A stretch of DNA of 64,000 bases from Planctomycetaceae bacterium (lineage in GTDB: Bacteria > Planctomycetota > Planctomycetia > Planctomycetales > Planctomycetaceae): positions 682,001 to 746,000 of the forward strand of contig JACKHO010000002.1 of the NCBI GenBank assembly GCA_020638955.1, in the 5' to 3' direction. Of this stretch, positions 27,801-36,354 are shown one piece after another. Position 1 is the first letter of the stretch. Every line of letters begins with the position of its first letter. A program made the translations under genes and the position numbers. The notes below the pieces were generated by a model that did not search any database, was not told the DNA's origin, and saw only the letters and a program-made list of their open reading frames with translations.

Positions 27801-27912
27801 CGTTGTGATTGGAGGACTCACCTCTGGCACGCTCATTACCCTGGTGGCCATTCCTATTGTCCTCAAACTGTTCTCATCGACTGAGACAGAACAAGAGGCG
27901 AAACTGGCTTGA
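24832..27912 (+). CDS. RND efflux permease (AcrB/HAE1 type)
   Basis: A 1026-residue inner-membrane pump of normal length for the family. It starts SLSRLAVNRPVTTLMCCIIV with the first membrane helix, carries the large porter loops, a central membrane block with LALGIGMLVDNSIVVLESIF (the helix with the paired acidic residues used for proton transfer) and, in the second half, GVVVNNAIVLIDYANQLRRE and RPIIMTTLTTVLGMLPVALG. These positions match the RND fold with 12 membrane helices. It is probably co-transcribed with the adaptor. Substrate cannot be told; drugs, metals or metabolites are all possible. Confidence 0.92.
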   Translation: MSLSRLAVNRPVTTLMCCIIVALLGWVSLTGLSVDLMPSLEFPTVTVTTLYPGAGPEDVETLITRPLEQTLSSVSGFERLSSSSLEGSSSIRLQFRWGTNLDVAVDEIRQSIDKVRQDLPEGIELPLLRRYDANDSPIMYLGLNSELPTTEVTRLAERAIIPRLERLNGVARVNMRGEITREIQVEVDRARLESLGMGINEVVTALQRDNVSQPAGDFEEGNVHRLIRSRSEFRSLREIEDVMIRRDGDATVRLRDVAQVIDGHARITQRTRTNGQPGIMVYIFQQSGANTIDVSNLVQQELEQLNKELRDAELVIRLDKSTFIRQSLSNIQMSALVGMGLAMVILVLFLSSFRTTLIIGISMPLSVLATFILIYFKGYTLNMVSFGGLALGIGMLVDNSIVVLESIFRKRDDGLDASEAAIVGTNEVSGAIVASTLTTLIVFLPLAFVSGVTGVLLHQLAFVVSCSLVCSLFASLTLTPVLAAYWLGNSGNKNSNFLLRVSDWVFKKIESVYGWCVAGFLRYPGGFGFLVLLLLCGVLGLIPRVGTDFLPATDDGRLGITGVMAPGIQLETLDRKAKVIEDAIDEHMPEVDTVSLFIGDKADDGEDWNECRAIIQLKPKSERTEDTEAIRKRFAKDLGPIPGMTVRSRVYNSLPLFRAFSSDGDNIAVLIRGHDRITAEQLAQSVTSAMETVPGLINVQLQSNDKRPELMTRIDRSKASQFGVSVRDVTQSIETTFRGTRATVFREDGDEFDVLVRLREEDRSRQADLDHVGVATADGRLLPLGNFLSYRSGDSPLQIQRLDQQRVLVITAASEGRDLGTVISELESKLATLSVPTGFNIEIAGDWEEQQESFQMLIKGFLLAILLMYMVMASQFESLRDPLLILFTLPLAAIGVILVLVFWDTTLNVQSFIGLIILAGVVVNNAIVLIDYANQLRREDNLRTNAEIIQQAAVRRFRPIIMTTLTTVLGMLPVALGWGEGGELQAPMARVVIGGLTSGTLITLVAIPIVLKLFSSTETEQEAKLA

Positions 27913-27992
27913 GTCGCGAAATCTCACTGCTCCCAGTCGGGATGCACGACACTTGTTTCCAACGTCAACCCGTCCGTCACTGGCCCAGACGC

Positions 27993-28031
27993 AAAAAGCC
28001 CCAAGTGCTTCCTGGCGAAAGACTTGGGGCT
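27993..28031 (-). terminator. Terminator after tRNA-Pro, possibly bidirectional
   Basis: Arms AGCCCCAAGT (27997-28006) and ACTTGGGGCT (28022-28031) form a perfect 10-bp stem. On the minus strand, the tRNA's direction, it is followed by TTTTT (bases 27993-27997). On the plus strand it is followed by CTTT, so it may also stop reading from the RND operon. Confidence 0.85.
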
Positions 28032-28048
28032 CTTTAGACAAACGAAAA

Positions 28049-28123
<75 letters not shown>

Positions 28124-28483
28124 TAAGCGGGCAGTGTAGTGAGCCCTTGCCGATTGGTCAATCGCCCGAAATGCAACAGGATTCTTGATTGAATCTCAGG
28201 TTTTGCGGGCCAAATCAACCGCAGGCCGTTGGTGTTTTGACACGTCAACGCACCAAGCGGTTCGCTCCAAGATGCCTGGCTACAGGCAATTTGGAGCCGC
28301 GTACCACACCTGTTGGCTTATTGTTCCTGCTGGTTTCATCAAATTCTTTCGACAAAGTCCGCCAGGGTGGGCATCTGGGGACTGCTATAGAAATGCGGGA
28401 TTAGCTCTCGCATCGACAAGAACAATGCCGTACACTCTAGATGCATTGTCTATTGCTCGTGTTTTGCGAAGGGGAATGGTGAC
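28124..28483. other. Intergenic region upstream of the DUF1501 gene
   Basis: About 360 bp between tRNA-Pro and the DUF1501 gene at 28484. No convincing gene was found. The start-proximal AAGGGGAATGGTGAC is the ribosome-binding region of that gene. The region should contain both the tRNA promoter and the DUF1501 promoter, but no clear -35/-10 pair was identified by eye. Confidence 0.5.
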
Positions 28484-29815
28484 ATGCTGAGTCGTCGTGC
28501 ATTTATGCGTCTGGCCGCCACTGGGTTTGGAGTGGCTTCGCTTTCACAATGGCTTCCCCTATTGGCCGACACAGCCGCGGCCGATCCAAAGCGGATTCGG
28601 TCCTGCATTCTGTTGTGGATGCCGGGCGGACCGAGCCAACTTGATACGTTCGACCTCAAGCCTGAACACGAAAACGCTGGCGAGTTCAAGCCAATTCAAA
28701 CATCGGTGCCGGGGATTCAAATCAGCGAACACTTGCCAAAGCTCGCTCAGGAAATGGAGTCCTGTGCGATTGTGCGGTCCATGCAGACGAAAGAAGGGGA
28801 TCACGGTCGTGCGACGTACCATTTGCGAACGGGCTACCGGCCTCAAGGCCCCATTCAGTATCCCACGCTCGGGTCGCTGGTCAGCAAAGAGCGCGGAGCT
28901 GCCACAGAACTGCCGAACTATGTGAGTATCTTGCCGAATTCATTCCTTTCGCCCGCGGCGTTCAGCCCCGGTTTTCTTGGTCCGCAGCACGCTCCACTCG
29001 TCGTGGGTGACGGTCGCGGCGCTCCGGGGAACATGGACGACAACGAATACGGACGACCACTCACCGTACAGAACATCCGACTGGCGAATGGCATCGATTT
29101 GACCCGGGCTGATGCACGCCTGGACCTGCTGAAGTTTGTCGAAACGGGCTTCGCTTCCAATCGTCCGGGTCTACCAACGGAAAGCCATCAGGCCGCGTAC
29201 GCTCAAGCGGTTCGCATGATGCGGTCTTCCGCCATTCAGGCATTTGAACTCGACAGTGAGCCTGCGGAATTGCGGGAAGCATACGGGAAGAATCGCTTCG
29301 GACAGGCGTGCCTCTTGGCAAGACGGCTGGTGGAACAAGGTGTGCCTTTTGTTGAAGTCGCACTCGGTGGGCCTGATGGCAACTCCGGGGTGGGTTGGGA
29401 CACGCATCAGAACAATTTCGAAGCGGTCAAAGGTCTCTCCGAAACGCTCGACCCCGCGTGGTCCACACTGATTTCCGACCTGCGGTCTCGCGGACTGCTC
29501 GATTCCACACTCATTGTTTGGATGGGCGAGTTTGGCCGCACGCCGGTCATTAACGGAAACACCGGACGCGATCACTTCCCGAACGCCTGGAGTACGGTGT
29601 TGTGCGGCGGCGGGATTAAGGGCGGCCAGGTCTACGGGGCAACGAACGAATCCGGCATGGAAGTCGCCGACTCACCCGTCGCGGTTGGTGGCCTCCTGGC
29701 AACCGTGGTGAACGCATTGGGAATTGACCACACCAAGCAAAACCTGTCGAGCATTGGACGCCCCATTCCCATTACCGAACTGAATTCCGAGCCCATTGGT
29801 GAGTTACTGGCGTAG
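28484..29815 (+). CDS. DUF1501 family secreted protein
   Basis: A 443-residue member of the planctomycete DUF1501 family, related to the alkaline-phosphatase/sulfatase fold. The twin-Arg-like signal (SRRAFMRL near residues 3-10) suggests export in folded form. Core motifs are MPGGPSQLDTFDLKPEHENA near 46-65, GWDTHQNN near 305 and VWMGEFGRTP near 345, the last being the family hallmark. These proteins often sit beside a DUF1549/DUF1553 partner, but none is here. It should act outside the cytoplasm; the activity is not established. Confidence 0.88.
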   Translation: MLSRRAFMRLAATGFGVASLSQWLPLLADTAAADPKRIRSCILLWMPGGPSQLDTFDLKPEHENAGEFKPIQTSVPGIQISEHLPKLAQEMESCAIVRSMQTKEGDHGRATYHLRTGYRPQGPIQYPTLGSLVSKERGAATELPNYVSILPNSFLSPAAFSPGFLGPQHAPLVVGDGRGAPGNMDDNEYGRPLTVQNIRLANGIDLTRADARLDLLKFVETGFASNRPGLPTESHQAAYAQAVRMMRSSAIQAFELDSEPAELREAYGKNRFGQACLLARRLVEQGVPFVEVALGGPDGNSGVGWDTHQNNFEAVKGLSETLDPAWSTLISDLRSRGLLDSTLIVWMGEFGRTPVINGNTGRDHFPNAWSTVLCGGGIKGGQVYGATNESGMEVADSPVAVGGLLATVVNALGIDHTKQNLSSIGRPIPITELNSEPIGELLA

Positions 29816-30035
29816 CTGTTGGCGTTTGTTTGTCACAGTTCGTAAGCCAAGAGTTTCTGTTTCACCGAGCCAACCGCGCACGGCGCTATGGTCTCAAGTG
29901 ATGCGCTTCCTGAATTCTTCGAACCCATTCGGTGAATCGCGAAGTCCGTTCCACTTTCTCCGACAGCTTCGTTACGATATCCACGACCCATTCTAAGCGT
30001 GTGTATCCGTTTCACTCCCTCCGGCCAAGTTCCCA

Positions 30036-30644
30036 ATGGAAGACGAATCAGACGACGACCTGATGATTCGCCTTCAGTCCGGCGAGACAGATGCGTTCGA
30101 CACACTTGTCGAACGCTATCAGGGTCGCCTGATTGGGTTCTTCATGCGTAACACCCGCGACATTCAATTCGCGGAGGACCTGGCCCAGGAAACGTTGCTG
30201 AAGGTGTACAATCAGGCGTGGAACTACATGCCGCAGAACCGGTTTCGCGGCTGGATGTTTCAAATTGGTCGCAATTTGCTCATCGACAATGTTCGTCGTC
30301 GTTCCAATGACGCCCTGATTCGAGCCGTCAAAAGAACGCAGAGTGACGAACAAAACGAAATGGCGCGGCTCGCCGAAGAATTGAATTCCCCCGACGAAAA
30401 GCTGATTCATCAGGAAACGTCCGGCATTGTTGATGAATTGTTGTCGGAACTCCCACCAGAGCAACGGGAAACGTTTGAACTTCACGTCTTCTCCGAGTTG
30501 AGTCTCCCGGAAGTCGCTGAGGTCACCGATGTCCCGTTGCCCACCTGCAAGAGCCGTCTGCGACTGGCCCGGGAAAAGCTCGTGGAAAAGCTCAAATGTC
30601 GTGGGATTGAGCGTCCACCGCCTGTGGGAGACGGAGTGGTGTAG
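30036..30644 (+). CDS. ECF-type sigma-70 family RNA polymerase sigma factor
   Basis: A 202-residue sigma factor with region 2 (DAFDTLVERYQGRLIGFFMR, AEDLAQETLLKVYNQAWNY, FRGWMFQIGRNLLIDNVRRR) and region 4 (LLSELPPEQRETFELHVFS...PEVAEVTDVPLPTCKSRLRL with the DNA-binding helix). It directs RNA polymerase to a small regulon, perhaps envelope stress, because a PspA homologue follows 82 bp later. No anti-sigma gene is next to it, so control may be at transcription. Confidence 0.88.
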   Translation: MEDESDDDLMIRLQSGETDAFDTLVERYQGRLIGFFMRNTRDIQFAEDLAQETLLKVYNQAWNYMPQNRFRGWMFQIGRNLLIDNVRRRSNDALIRAVKRTQSDEQNEMARLAEELNSPDEKLIHQETSGIVDELLSELPPEQRETFELHVFSELSLPEVAEVTDVPLPTCKSRLRLAREKLVEKLKCRGIERPPPVGDGVV

Positions 30645-30726
30645 GCCATTTTCAAATTCTATTGATCCGGCCCGCCCTGGGCCGCGTTAGCACAATAACT
30701 CTACTGATTTTTCCGCGAGGCAGACC

Positions 30727-31254
30727 ATGCCCTATTTCAGCCGTCTGACAGACATTGTCACCTGTAACCTTTCCTCAATTCTGGCGAAGGCCGATGACCC
30801 CAAATCGGCGCTCGACGAAATTATCCAGGAAATCCAGCAGGGCGTTGCGGGGGCTCGCCGCAGTGCCGACACAGCCGAAGGCAACGTTGGTCGGATTGAA
30901 ACGGAAATCGCCGAGCAGAGACACGTGGTGACAAAATGGCTGGACGAAGCGAAAGAGCATCTGGCCAATGGCAACGATGACAAAGCTCGCGGCGCCATCG
31001 AACGAAAGCAGGAGTGCGAAGATTTGCTGGCTGGCCTGGAACAACAACTGCAGGCAGCCGTTTCTACACGCGATCACCTGCGGACAACGCTCCACGCTAT
31101 TGAAGCCCGTCTCGCCGATGCGAAACGCCGACGATCATCCGGCGTGATGACACCTGAGGCATCGCCCCAAGACGGCGCGGAGGTCGAATCAACCGAACGC
31201 AAAAGCCGCGTCGACTCCGAACTCGACGCCCTCCGCCGCCAACTGGGCGGCTGA
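30727..31254 (+). CDS. PspA/IM30 family protein
   Basis: A 175-residue protein of mostly coiled-coil helix. It begins MPYFSRLTDIVTCNLSSILA, the amphipathic membrane-touching helix of PspA/Vipp1, followed by DDPKSALDEIIQEIQQGVAG and long heptad stretches. It should form oligomers on the inner membrane and help keep it sealed under stress. It is shorter than E. coli PspA (222 residues). Position right after the sigma gene suggests shared control. Confidence 0.82.
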   Translation: MPYFSRLTDIVTCNLSSILAKADDPKSALDEIIQEIQQGVAGARRSADTAEGNVGRIETEIAEQRHVVTKWLDEAKEHLANGNDDKARGAIERKQECEDLLAGLEQQLQAAVSTRDHLRTTLHAIEARLADAKRRRSSGVMTPEASPQDGAEVESTERKSRVDSELDALRRQLGG

Positions 31255-31298
31255 AGTCATCTTCATGAGGAGACGGGCCGAAACGTATTCAATCCCGG

Positions 31299-31964
31299 CT
31301 ACAGTACGCCATACGTCTCAAAAGCCGTGGTCGCCTTCATGCCATTACGAATGGCATCACGCACCATGTTTTCGTCGTGGACTTTTTTCCAGGCACGTTG
31401 CAGCACTTCGGACTCAACCGCCTGAGGGACAACGACAATACCGTCGATGTCGGCAATGACCAAATCGCCTGGCGAGAACACGACCCCACCAATTTCCACG
31501 GGGATGTTACAGTCGATGACGCGTTGGCGATCTTTGCTGTCGTAAGGTGAGGTTCCCAGAGCGAGCACGGGAAAGTCGAGTTCTCGGATTTTACGGACAT
31601 CGCGAACGGCTCCGTCGACAATGGCACCAACGCAACCGCCGTTCATGACCGCCGTGGTGAGCAGTTCTCCCCAAATCGCCGATCGCATGGAACTGCCGGT
31701 CGCAGCAATCAGCACGTCATCGGGCGTGCAACTGTCAACCGCCTGCAGTTCCAGTTCGTACGGCTTAGGATCAACATTGAACATGTCGGCCCACAACGTG
31801 GTGCGGCAGCGACCGACAATCATTTTGTCGGCCCCCCACTGCTGCAGTTGAATTCGGGGCGACTGATTCTTGAGCCCCACGCTGTCGAGTGCATCACAGA
31901 TGACCGCCGAGTACATGTGTTCGCGGATTTGCTGAAGCGAAATTTCCTGTGGTGCTGCTGACAT
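31299..31964 (-). CDS. RraA-like / HMG aldolase family protein
   Basis: A 221-residue protein of the RraA fold, which includes regulators of RNase E and 4-hydroxy-4-methyl-2-oxoglutarate aldolases. The hallmark near residues 113-124, GAIVDGAVRDVR, holds the Arg-Asp used for metal and substrate binding in aldolase members. A catabolic aldolase role is more likely than RNase control in this context, but the substrate is not clear. It diverges from the M81 gene at 32049. Another RraA-like gene lies at 63371. Confidence 0.82.
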   Translation of the reverse strand: MSAAPQEISLQQIREHMYSAVICDALDSVGLKNQSPRIQLQQWGADKMIVGRCRTTLWADMFNVDPKPYELELQAVDSCTPDDVLIAATGSSMRSAIWGELLTTAVMNGGCVGAIVDGAVRDVRKIRELDFPVLALGTSPYDSKDRQRVIDCNIPVEIGGVVFSPGDLVIADIDGIVVVPQAVESEVLQRAWKKVHDENMVRDAIRNGMKATTAFETYGVL

Positions 31965-32048
31965 GGCTCATTTCCGCTAACGTATTTCGGTGACGATGAC
32001 TTGTCACAGAGTAGCGAACCACCGTGCGACAACAACAGCGAGTCAAGA

Positions 32049-33542
32049 ATGCGAATTGGCCTGATAGCACTGCTGCACGAGTCAAACACGTTTTCGCATC
32101 AGCCGACGACGCTGGAGTCATTCCGTCAGAACCTCTTGCTGACGGGCGAACCAATTCGCCAGGCGCTGGCCGACGCGCATCATGAAGTGGGAGGATTCTT
32201 CGCTGGACTCGATGAAGCTGGAGCAGAAGCAGTACCACTGTTCGCAGCGCGGGCCCTTCCGTCGGGGACAATTGCGGCCGCCGACTTTGACACGCTTGTC
32301 AGCATGATGCTCGCAGCTGTTCGCGCGGCGGGAAAGCTCGATGGAATTCTCGTTGCACCGCATGGTGCCACCGTCAGCGAAAACTTCCCGGACGCCGATG
32401 GCCACTGGCTCTCCGTGCTTCGTAAGGTAGTGGGTGATGCCTTGCCAATCATCGGTACGCTCGATGCGCACGCAAACTTGTCCCCGCTCATGGTCGATTC
32501 CTGCGACGCACTGGTTGCATACCGCACGAATCCTCACCTCGACCAGCGTGCCCGAGGGATCGAGGCGGCCCGACTAATGGTCCAAACGGTGCGAGGTGAA
32601 ATCTCACCGGTCATGGCCGCGGCCTATCCTCCCATGGCCATCAGCATCGACCGGCAGTGCACCGACGAACCTCATTTGAAGCCGCTCTACTCACTCGCAG
32701 ACGAAAAACTGAAAGCCGAGGGCGTACTGTCCAACAGCATTTTGCTGGGATTTCCTTATGCTGACGTCGCAGAAATGGGGTCGGCGGTCATTGCGGTCAC
32801 GAATGGTGACAATTCATCGGCACAGCGCGTGGCGAATCAACTTGCTGAAAACATGTGGTCCATTCGGTACGAACTGGCAGGAGAATTCACCTCAGTCGAC
32901 GACGCTCTCACGCAGTGCGCCGACATCTCCCATCGCATTTGCCTGTTGGACATGGGAGACAATGTGGGCGGAGGTTCTGCGGCTGACGGCACCGAACTCC
33001 TTGCTGCACTTCATGAACGCCGCCTCGGACCCGCCTTTGGTTGCATTTATGATCCTGCATCGGTCCAAGCCTGCGAACAAGCCGGAGTAGGTCAGCGGGT
33101 TCGTTTGACCGTCGGCGGCAAGACCGACAACCTGCACGGTTCACCAATTGATGTGGAAGTGACCGTCAGATCGTTGTGTGATGGAAAATTCACCGAGCCG
33201 CAGCCAAGGCATGGTGGGATTAGGGAGTTTGATCAGGGACGTACGGCCATTTGCGAAACCGACGCGGGGCTCACGCTCATGCTGACATCACTCCGCATGG
33301 TGCCGTTCAGCTTGCAGCAACTTTACAGCTGCGGTGTTGATCCCAGACAGTTTCGCCTGCTGGTGGCAAAAGGTGTGAATGCTCCCATTGCAGCGTATCG
33401 GGATGTGTGTGAGCAATTCATTCGAGTGAACACGCTGGGATCAACTTGTGCGGACATGTCCCGGCTGACCTACGAACATCGACGCCGTCCGCTGTTTCCA
33501 CTGGAGCAGGACGCCGTTTACTCCCAAGGAATATCAACATGA
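32049..33542 (+). CDS. M81 family metallopeptidase (MlrC-like)
   Basis: A 497-residue protein of the MlrC family, first known from microcystin breakdown. The N-terminus RIGLIALLHESNTFSHQPTT holds the family HExNTFSP-type motif, followed by TLDAHANLSPLM (near 138) with further metal-type residues and VAYRTNPHLDQRARG (near 156). The C-terminal domain starts near 300. Many genomes carry MlrC homologues with no link to microcystin, so the substrate is open. The frame runs 16 codons further up without a better start. Its TGA overlaps the next gene's ATG (ATGA). Confidence 0.85.
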   Translation: MRIGLIALLHESNTFSHQPTTLESFRQNLLLTGEPIRQALADAHHEVGGFFAGLDEAGAEAVPLFAARALPSGTIAAADFDTLVSMMLAAVRAAGKLDGILVAPHGATVSENFPDADGHWLSVLRKVVGDALPIIGTLDAHANLSPLMVDSCDALVAYRTNPHLDQRARGIEAARLMVQTVRGEISPVMAAAYPPMAISIDRQCTDEPHLKPLYSLADEKLKAEGVLSNSILLGFPYADVAEMGSAVIAVTNGDNSSAQRVANQLAENMWSIRYELAGEFTSVDDALTQCADISHRICLLDMGDNVGGGSAADGTELLAALHERRLGPAFGCIYDPASVQACEQAGVGQRVRLTVGGKTDNLHGSPIDVEVTVRSLCDGKFTEPQPRHGGIREFDQGRTAICETDAGLTLMLTSLRMVPFSLQQLYSCGVDPRQFRLLVAKGVNAPIAAYRDVCEQFIRVNTLGSTCADMSRLTYEHRRRPLFPLEQDAVYSQGIST

Positions 33543-34615
33543 ACATTTGGCGTTGGGCAGATTTTCTGGAACCCATTCCCGCACAGGCAAAGCTGACGCT
33601 CGGCGAGGGGGACACTCCGCTTGTTCGCTCGCGGAGAATTGGCCCGGCCGCTGGTTTGCAGAATTTGTACTTCAAGTTGGAACATGGCAACGCCACCGGG
33701 TCATACAAAGACCGGTTCGGATTCATGGCGGTGTCGCACATGCTCGCCCAAGGGAAAACTCGCTGCCTGGCCACGTCGAGCGGGAACACAGGAGCCGCAC
33801 TGGCCGCTTACTGCGCCGCTGCCGGAATTGAATGCCATATCGCGATTGTGGAAGGAGCACCGCTCGACAAACTGCAGCAAATGATGGCTTACGGCGCCCA
33901 CATTGCTCGCTTCAAGGGATTCGGAACCGACGCAGCCACCACCCGGCACGTTTTCGAACTGCTCCAAAAGCAGGGAAATCGCCCCGATACCGCCCTGCAA
34001 ATTAGTGCGTTTGTTTACAGCCCGGCTGGGATGTCCGGTGTGCAAACCATGGCCTATGAGCTCGCTGAGCAATTGCCCGACGGGATTGACCACGTTTTCT
34101 GTCCTGCTGGAGGTGGTGGAGCATGCGTGGCCCTGGCCCGTGGATTTCAGCAACTCAACAGCCTTAGCCGCATCGAAAGACTACCAGCCGTTGAATGCGT
34201 TCAGCCGGAAGGGAATAACACCATTGCGGGACCGCTGCGTGACAGGAAAGAATCAGCACAAGATGTTGCCTGTACCACACGAGTAAGCGGCCTGCAGGTG
34301 GCCAGCGTTGTTGATGGACATCTCGCCGTACAGGAATGCCGCGCCACGGGAGGCACAGGACATCTCGTGACTGACGAACAAGTCTGGGAAGTCCAACGGC
34401 GACTCGCGCGAGAAGAGGGCGTTTTCACCGAACCAGCGGGAGCAGTTGCACTCGCAGGCGCACTGCGAGCCGCCCAGAATGGCGACATTTCCCCAGATTC
34501 GGCCTGCGTTTGCGTTGTCTCCGGCTCCGGATTCAAAGACGCCAAAGCCATCGACCGCATGAACCAGGATGTCGACTGCCCACTTCTCGACGCCGAGGCC
34601 ATCAACGACTGGTAG
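33539..34615 (+). CDS. Threonine synthase-like PLP enzyme
   Basis: A 358-residue fold-type II PLP enzyme. After LGEGDTPLV (21-29) comes FKLEHGNATGSYKDR with the PLP lysine at 57, then SSGNTGAA (84-91) and the Gly loop PAGGGGACVA near 196. This fits the threonine-synthase-like branch that makes L-threonine from O-phosphohomoserine, although diaminopropionate ammonia-lyase or other beta/gamma-replacing enzymes remain possible. No thrA or thrB genes are beside it. The ATG overlaps the M81 stop codon, so the two are probably produced together, which speaks for a catabolic role. Confidence 0.78.
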   Translation: MNIWRWADFLEPIPAQAKLTLGEGDTPLVRSRRIGPAAGLQNLYFKLEHGNATGSYKDRFGFMAVSHMLAQGKTRCLATSSGNTGAALAAYCAAAGIECHIAIVEGAPLDKLQQMMAYGAHIARFKGFGTDAATTRHVFELLQKQGNRPDTALQISAFVYSPAGMSGVQTMAYELAEQLPDGIDHVFCPAGGGGACVALARGFQQLNSLSRIERLPAVECVQPEGNNTIAGPLRDRKESAQDVACTTRVSGLQVASVVDGHLAVQECRATGGTGHLVTDEQVWEVQRRLAREEGVFTEPAGAVALAGALRAAQNGDISPDSACVCVVSGSGFKDAKAIDRMNQDVDCPLLDAEAINDW

Positions 34616-34624
34616 GCACGGGAA

Positions 34625-35017
34625 TTACTCCCCCGGTACGACGGCAATGCATTCCACTTCGTAGCGGAGCGTCGCCGGCAGGCAATTCGTAATTGTGGTG
34701 CGGGCTGGACGGGGTTCGTGGAAGTACTCAGCGTAGAGCCGGTTGTACTCGGCGAGGTCCGAGTCGTCGCGGACGTAGTTTCGTGTCTGGATGATGTGAC
34801 ACAAATCGCATCCGGCAGTCTTCAGCACGGCCCTCACGTTTTCGATGGAGCGGCGGAATTCTCCTTCGAATGAGTCGGACACGATTTTACCTTGAGCATC
34901 GACCGACGCCTGCCCCGACACAAACACGAGGTTGCCGACAACTACACAGGGGCTGAACGGTAAATGCGAGGCCGGAGTATCGGCGTCAACGGGATAGCGA
35001 ACTTCGGATTGGTTCAT
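34625..35017 (-). CDS. RidA (YjgF/YER057c) family protein
   Basis: A 130-residue RidA-fold protein, the family that hydrolyses reactive enamine/imine intermediates and so protects PLP enzymes. Conserved features are VVVGNLVFVSGQASVD, FRRSIENVRAVLKTAG, the Arg in PARTTI and the ending YEVECIAVVP. ATG 35017 was chosen over a start 11 codons up. It is last in the minus-strand operon, 59 bp after the MFS gene, and converges with the threonine synthase-like gene. Confidence 0.87.
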   Translation of the reverse strand: MNQSEVRYPVDADTPASHLPFSPCVVVGNLVFVSGQASVDAQGKIVSDSFEGEFRRSIENVRAVLKTAGCDLCHIIQTRNYVRDDSDLAEYNRLYAEYFHEPRPARTTITNCLPATLRYEVECIAVVPGE

Positions 35018-35076
35018 GGTGTGATCTTTGTCATTGAGGGTGAAAAGCAAATCTCTGTTGAAAGCACCGTCAGGTA

Positions 35077-36345
35077 TTACTCAATTTTCTTGTTGGCGTT
35101 AATCCCAAGCGCTGCGATGAACGCGAACAAATAGCCAACGGAGAACAGGAGAAACGCTTCGTGCCAGTCCCCGTTGGTGTCCCAGTACTTACGGACCAAC
35201 GGAACCAACAGAGGCGTCGTTGCGGCTCCGAGGTTGCCCCACATGTTTCCCCAGCCGAACACGGCAGCGGTATTCTTGCCTCCCACATCTTGCATGTAAG
35301 CCCAAATTGCGGGAACGCTCAAGTCGGTGAAGAACGCGACGAGTGACGCCGCAATAACAAAGTGCCACGCTGAGTCGAGGTAGAGACATGACAGATATGC
35401 CGCAATGGCGAACACATAACAGGCGGCTGCCGGAGCTGAGCGTCCCCAGCGACGACCGAGTCGTCGCGTCGCGACATCCGTTAATGGTCCGCCGAGCAGC
35501 ATCCCAACGACTCCGGCTGCCAGGACAATAGTCGACATCAGACCGCCAGTCTTCGGGTCGACATGTTTGACTTCCTTCAGGTAGGTGGGAAGCCACGTAA
35601 CGAGAAACACCCAGCCAATATTGATTCCAAACTGCAGCAGACACATCAGCCACATGGTGCCACTGGAAATGAGTGGGAGCAGCGGCGGGAACTTTGGCGG
35701 CCCCGTTTCAGCTGCCTCAACATCCCCTGCCGTTACGTACTCAAGTTCCGCCTCGTTACAGGCGGGATGTTCCGCTGGCGACTCGCGGCAAATCGACCAG
35801 AAGTATGCCGCCACCAGAAAGCCCGAGGCTCCATACAATCCCAGTACCCAGCGCCAGCCGAGGTAGTCGCGTAACAACCATGCCGTCAGTAGTGGTGCGA
35901 TGGCTCCACCCAAGCGTCCACCGAAGGAAACCACGCTGCTAGCTGTTCCTCGCTGCGAAAGCGGTATCCAGCGTTTGATGAGGCTTCCCGCCGTGGGATA
36001 GCAGCCAGCCTGCGCCAGGCCAAACAATAACCTCGCGACAATGAGCATCAGAAAACTGTTGGCCAGCCCGGTGAGGATGGTGCAGAGCGACCAAATGCCA
36101 ATGTACAGCGTCAGCATATTCCGCGCGCCGAAACGGTCGGAAAGCCAGCCCGCCGGAACCTGTCCCAATGCGTACGAGAAAAAGAACGCCGACAGAAACG
36201 CACCTTTCTGTCCGTCAGTCAGCGAGAGCGCATCCCTGAATGAATCCAGCTTCGCGATTTCTCCTACGCAAATCCGGTCGAGATACAGAATCACCGCGGT
36301 GACCGTGGTCGCGGCAATGACGTGATACCGGACTTTTGTCTGCAT
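35077..36345 (-). CDS. MFS transporter (anion:cation symporter type)
   Basis: A 422-residue inner-membrane carrier with 12 apparent membrane helices. GWLSDRFGARNMLTL near residue 62 is the MFS motif between helices 2 and 3, and the start YHVIAATTVTAVILYLDRIC plus FFFSYALGQVPAGWL resemble hexuronate/aldonate transporters. It is placed between the sugar-acid enzymes and RidA, 9 bp after the enolase-family gene, so import of a sugar acid is the likely role. A hydrophilic loop at about 190-215 separates the two halves. Confidence 0.85.
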   Translation of the reverse strand: MQTKVRYHVIAATTVTAVILYLDRICVGEIAKLDSFRDALSLTDGQKGAFLSAFFFSYALGQVPAGWLSDRFGARNMLTLYIGIWSLCTILTGLANSFLMLIVARLLFGLAQAGCYPTAGSLIKRWIPLSQRGTASSVVSFGGRLGGAIAPLLTAWLLRDYLGWRWVLGLYGASGFLVAAYFWSICRESPAEHPACNEAELEYVTAGDVEAAETGPPKFPPLLPLISSGTMWLMCLLQFGINIGWVFLVTWLPTYLKEVKHVDPKTGGLMSTIVLAAGVVGMLLGGPLTDVATRRLGRRWGRSAPAAACYVFAIAAYLSCLYLDSAWHFVIAASLVAFFTDLSVPAIWAYMQDVGGKNTAAVFGWGNMWGNLGAATTPLLVPLVRKYWDTNGDWHEAFLLFSVGYLFAFIAALGINANKKIE

Positions 36346-36354
36346 GGCATTCTC

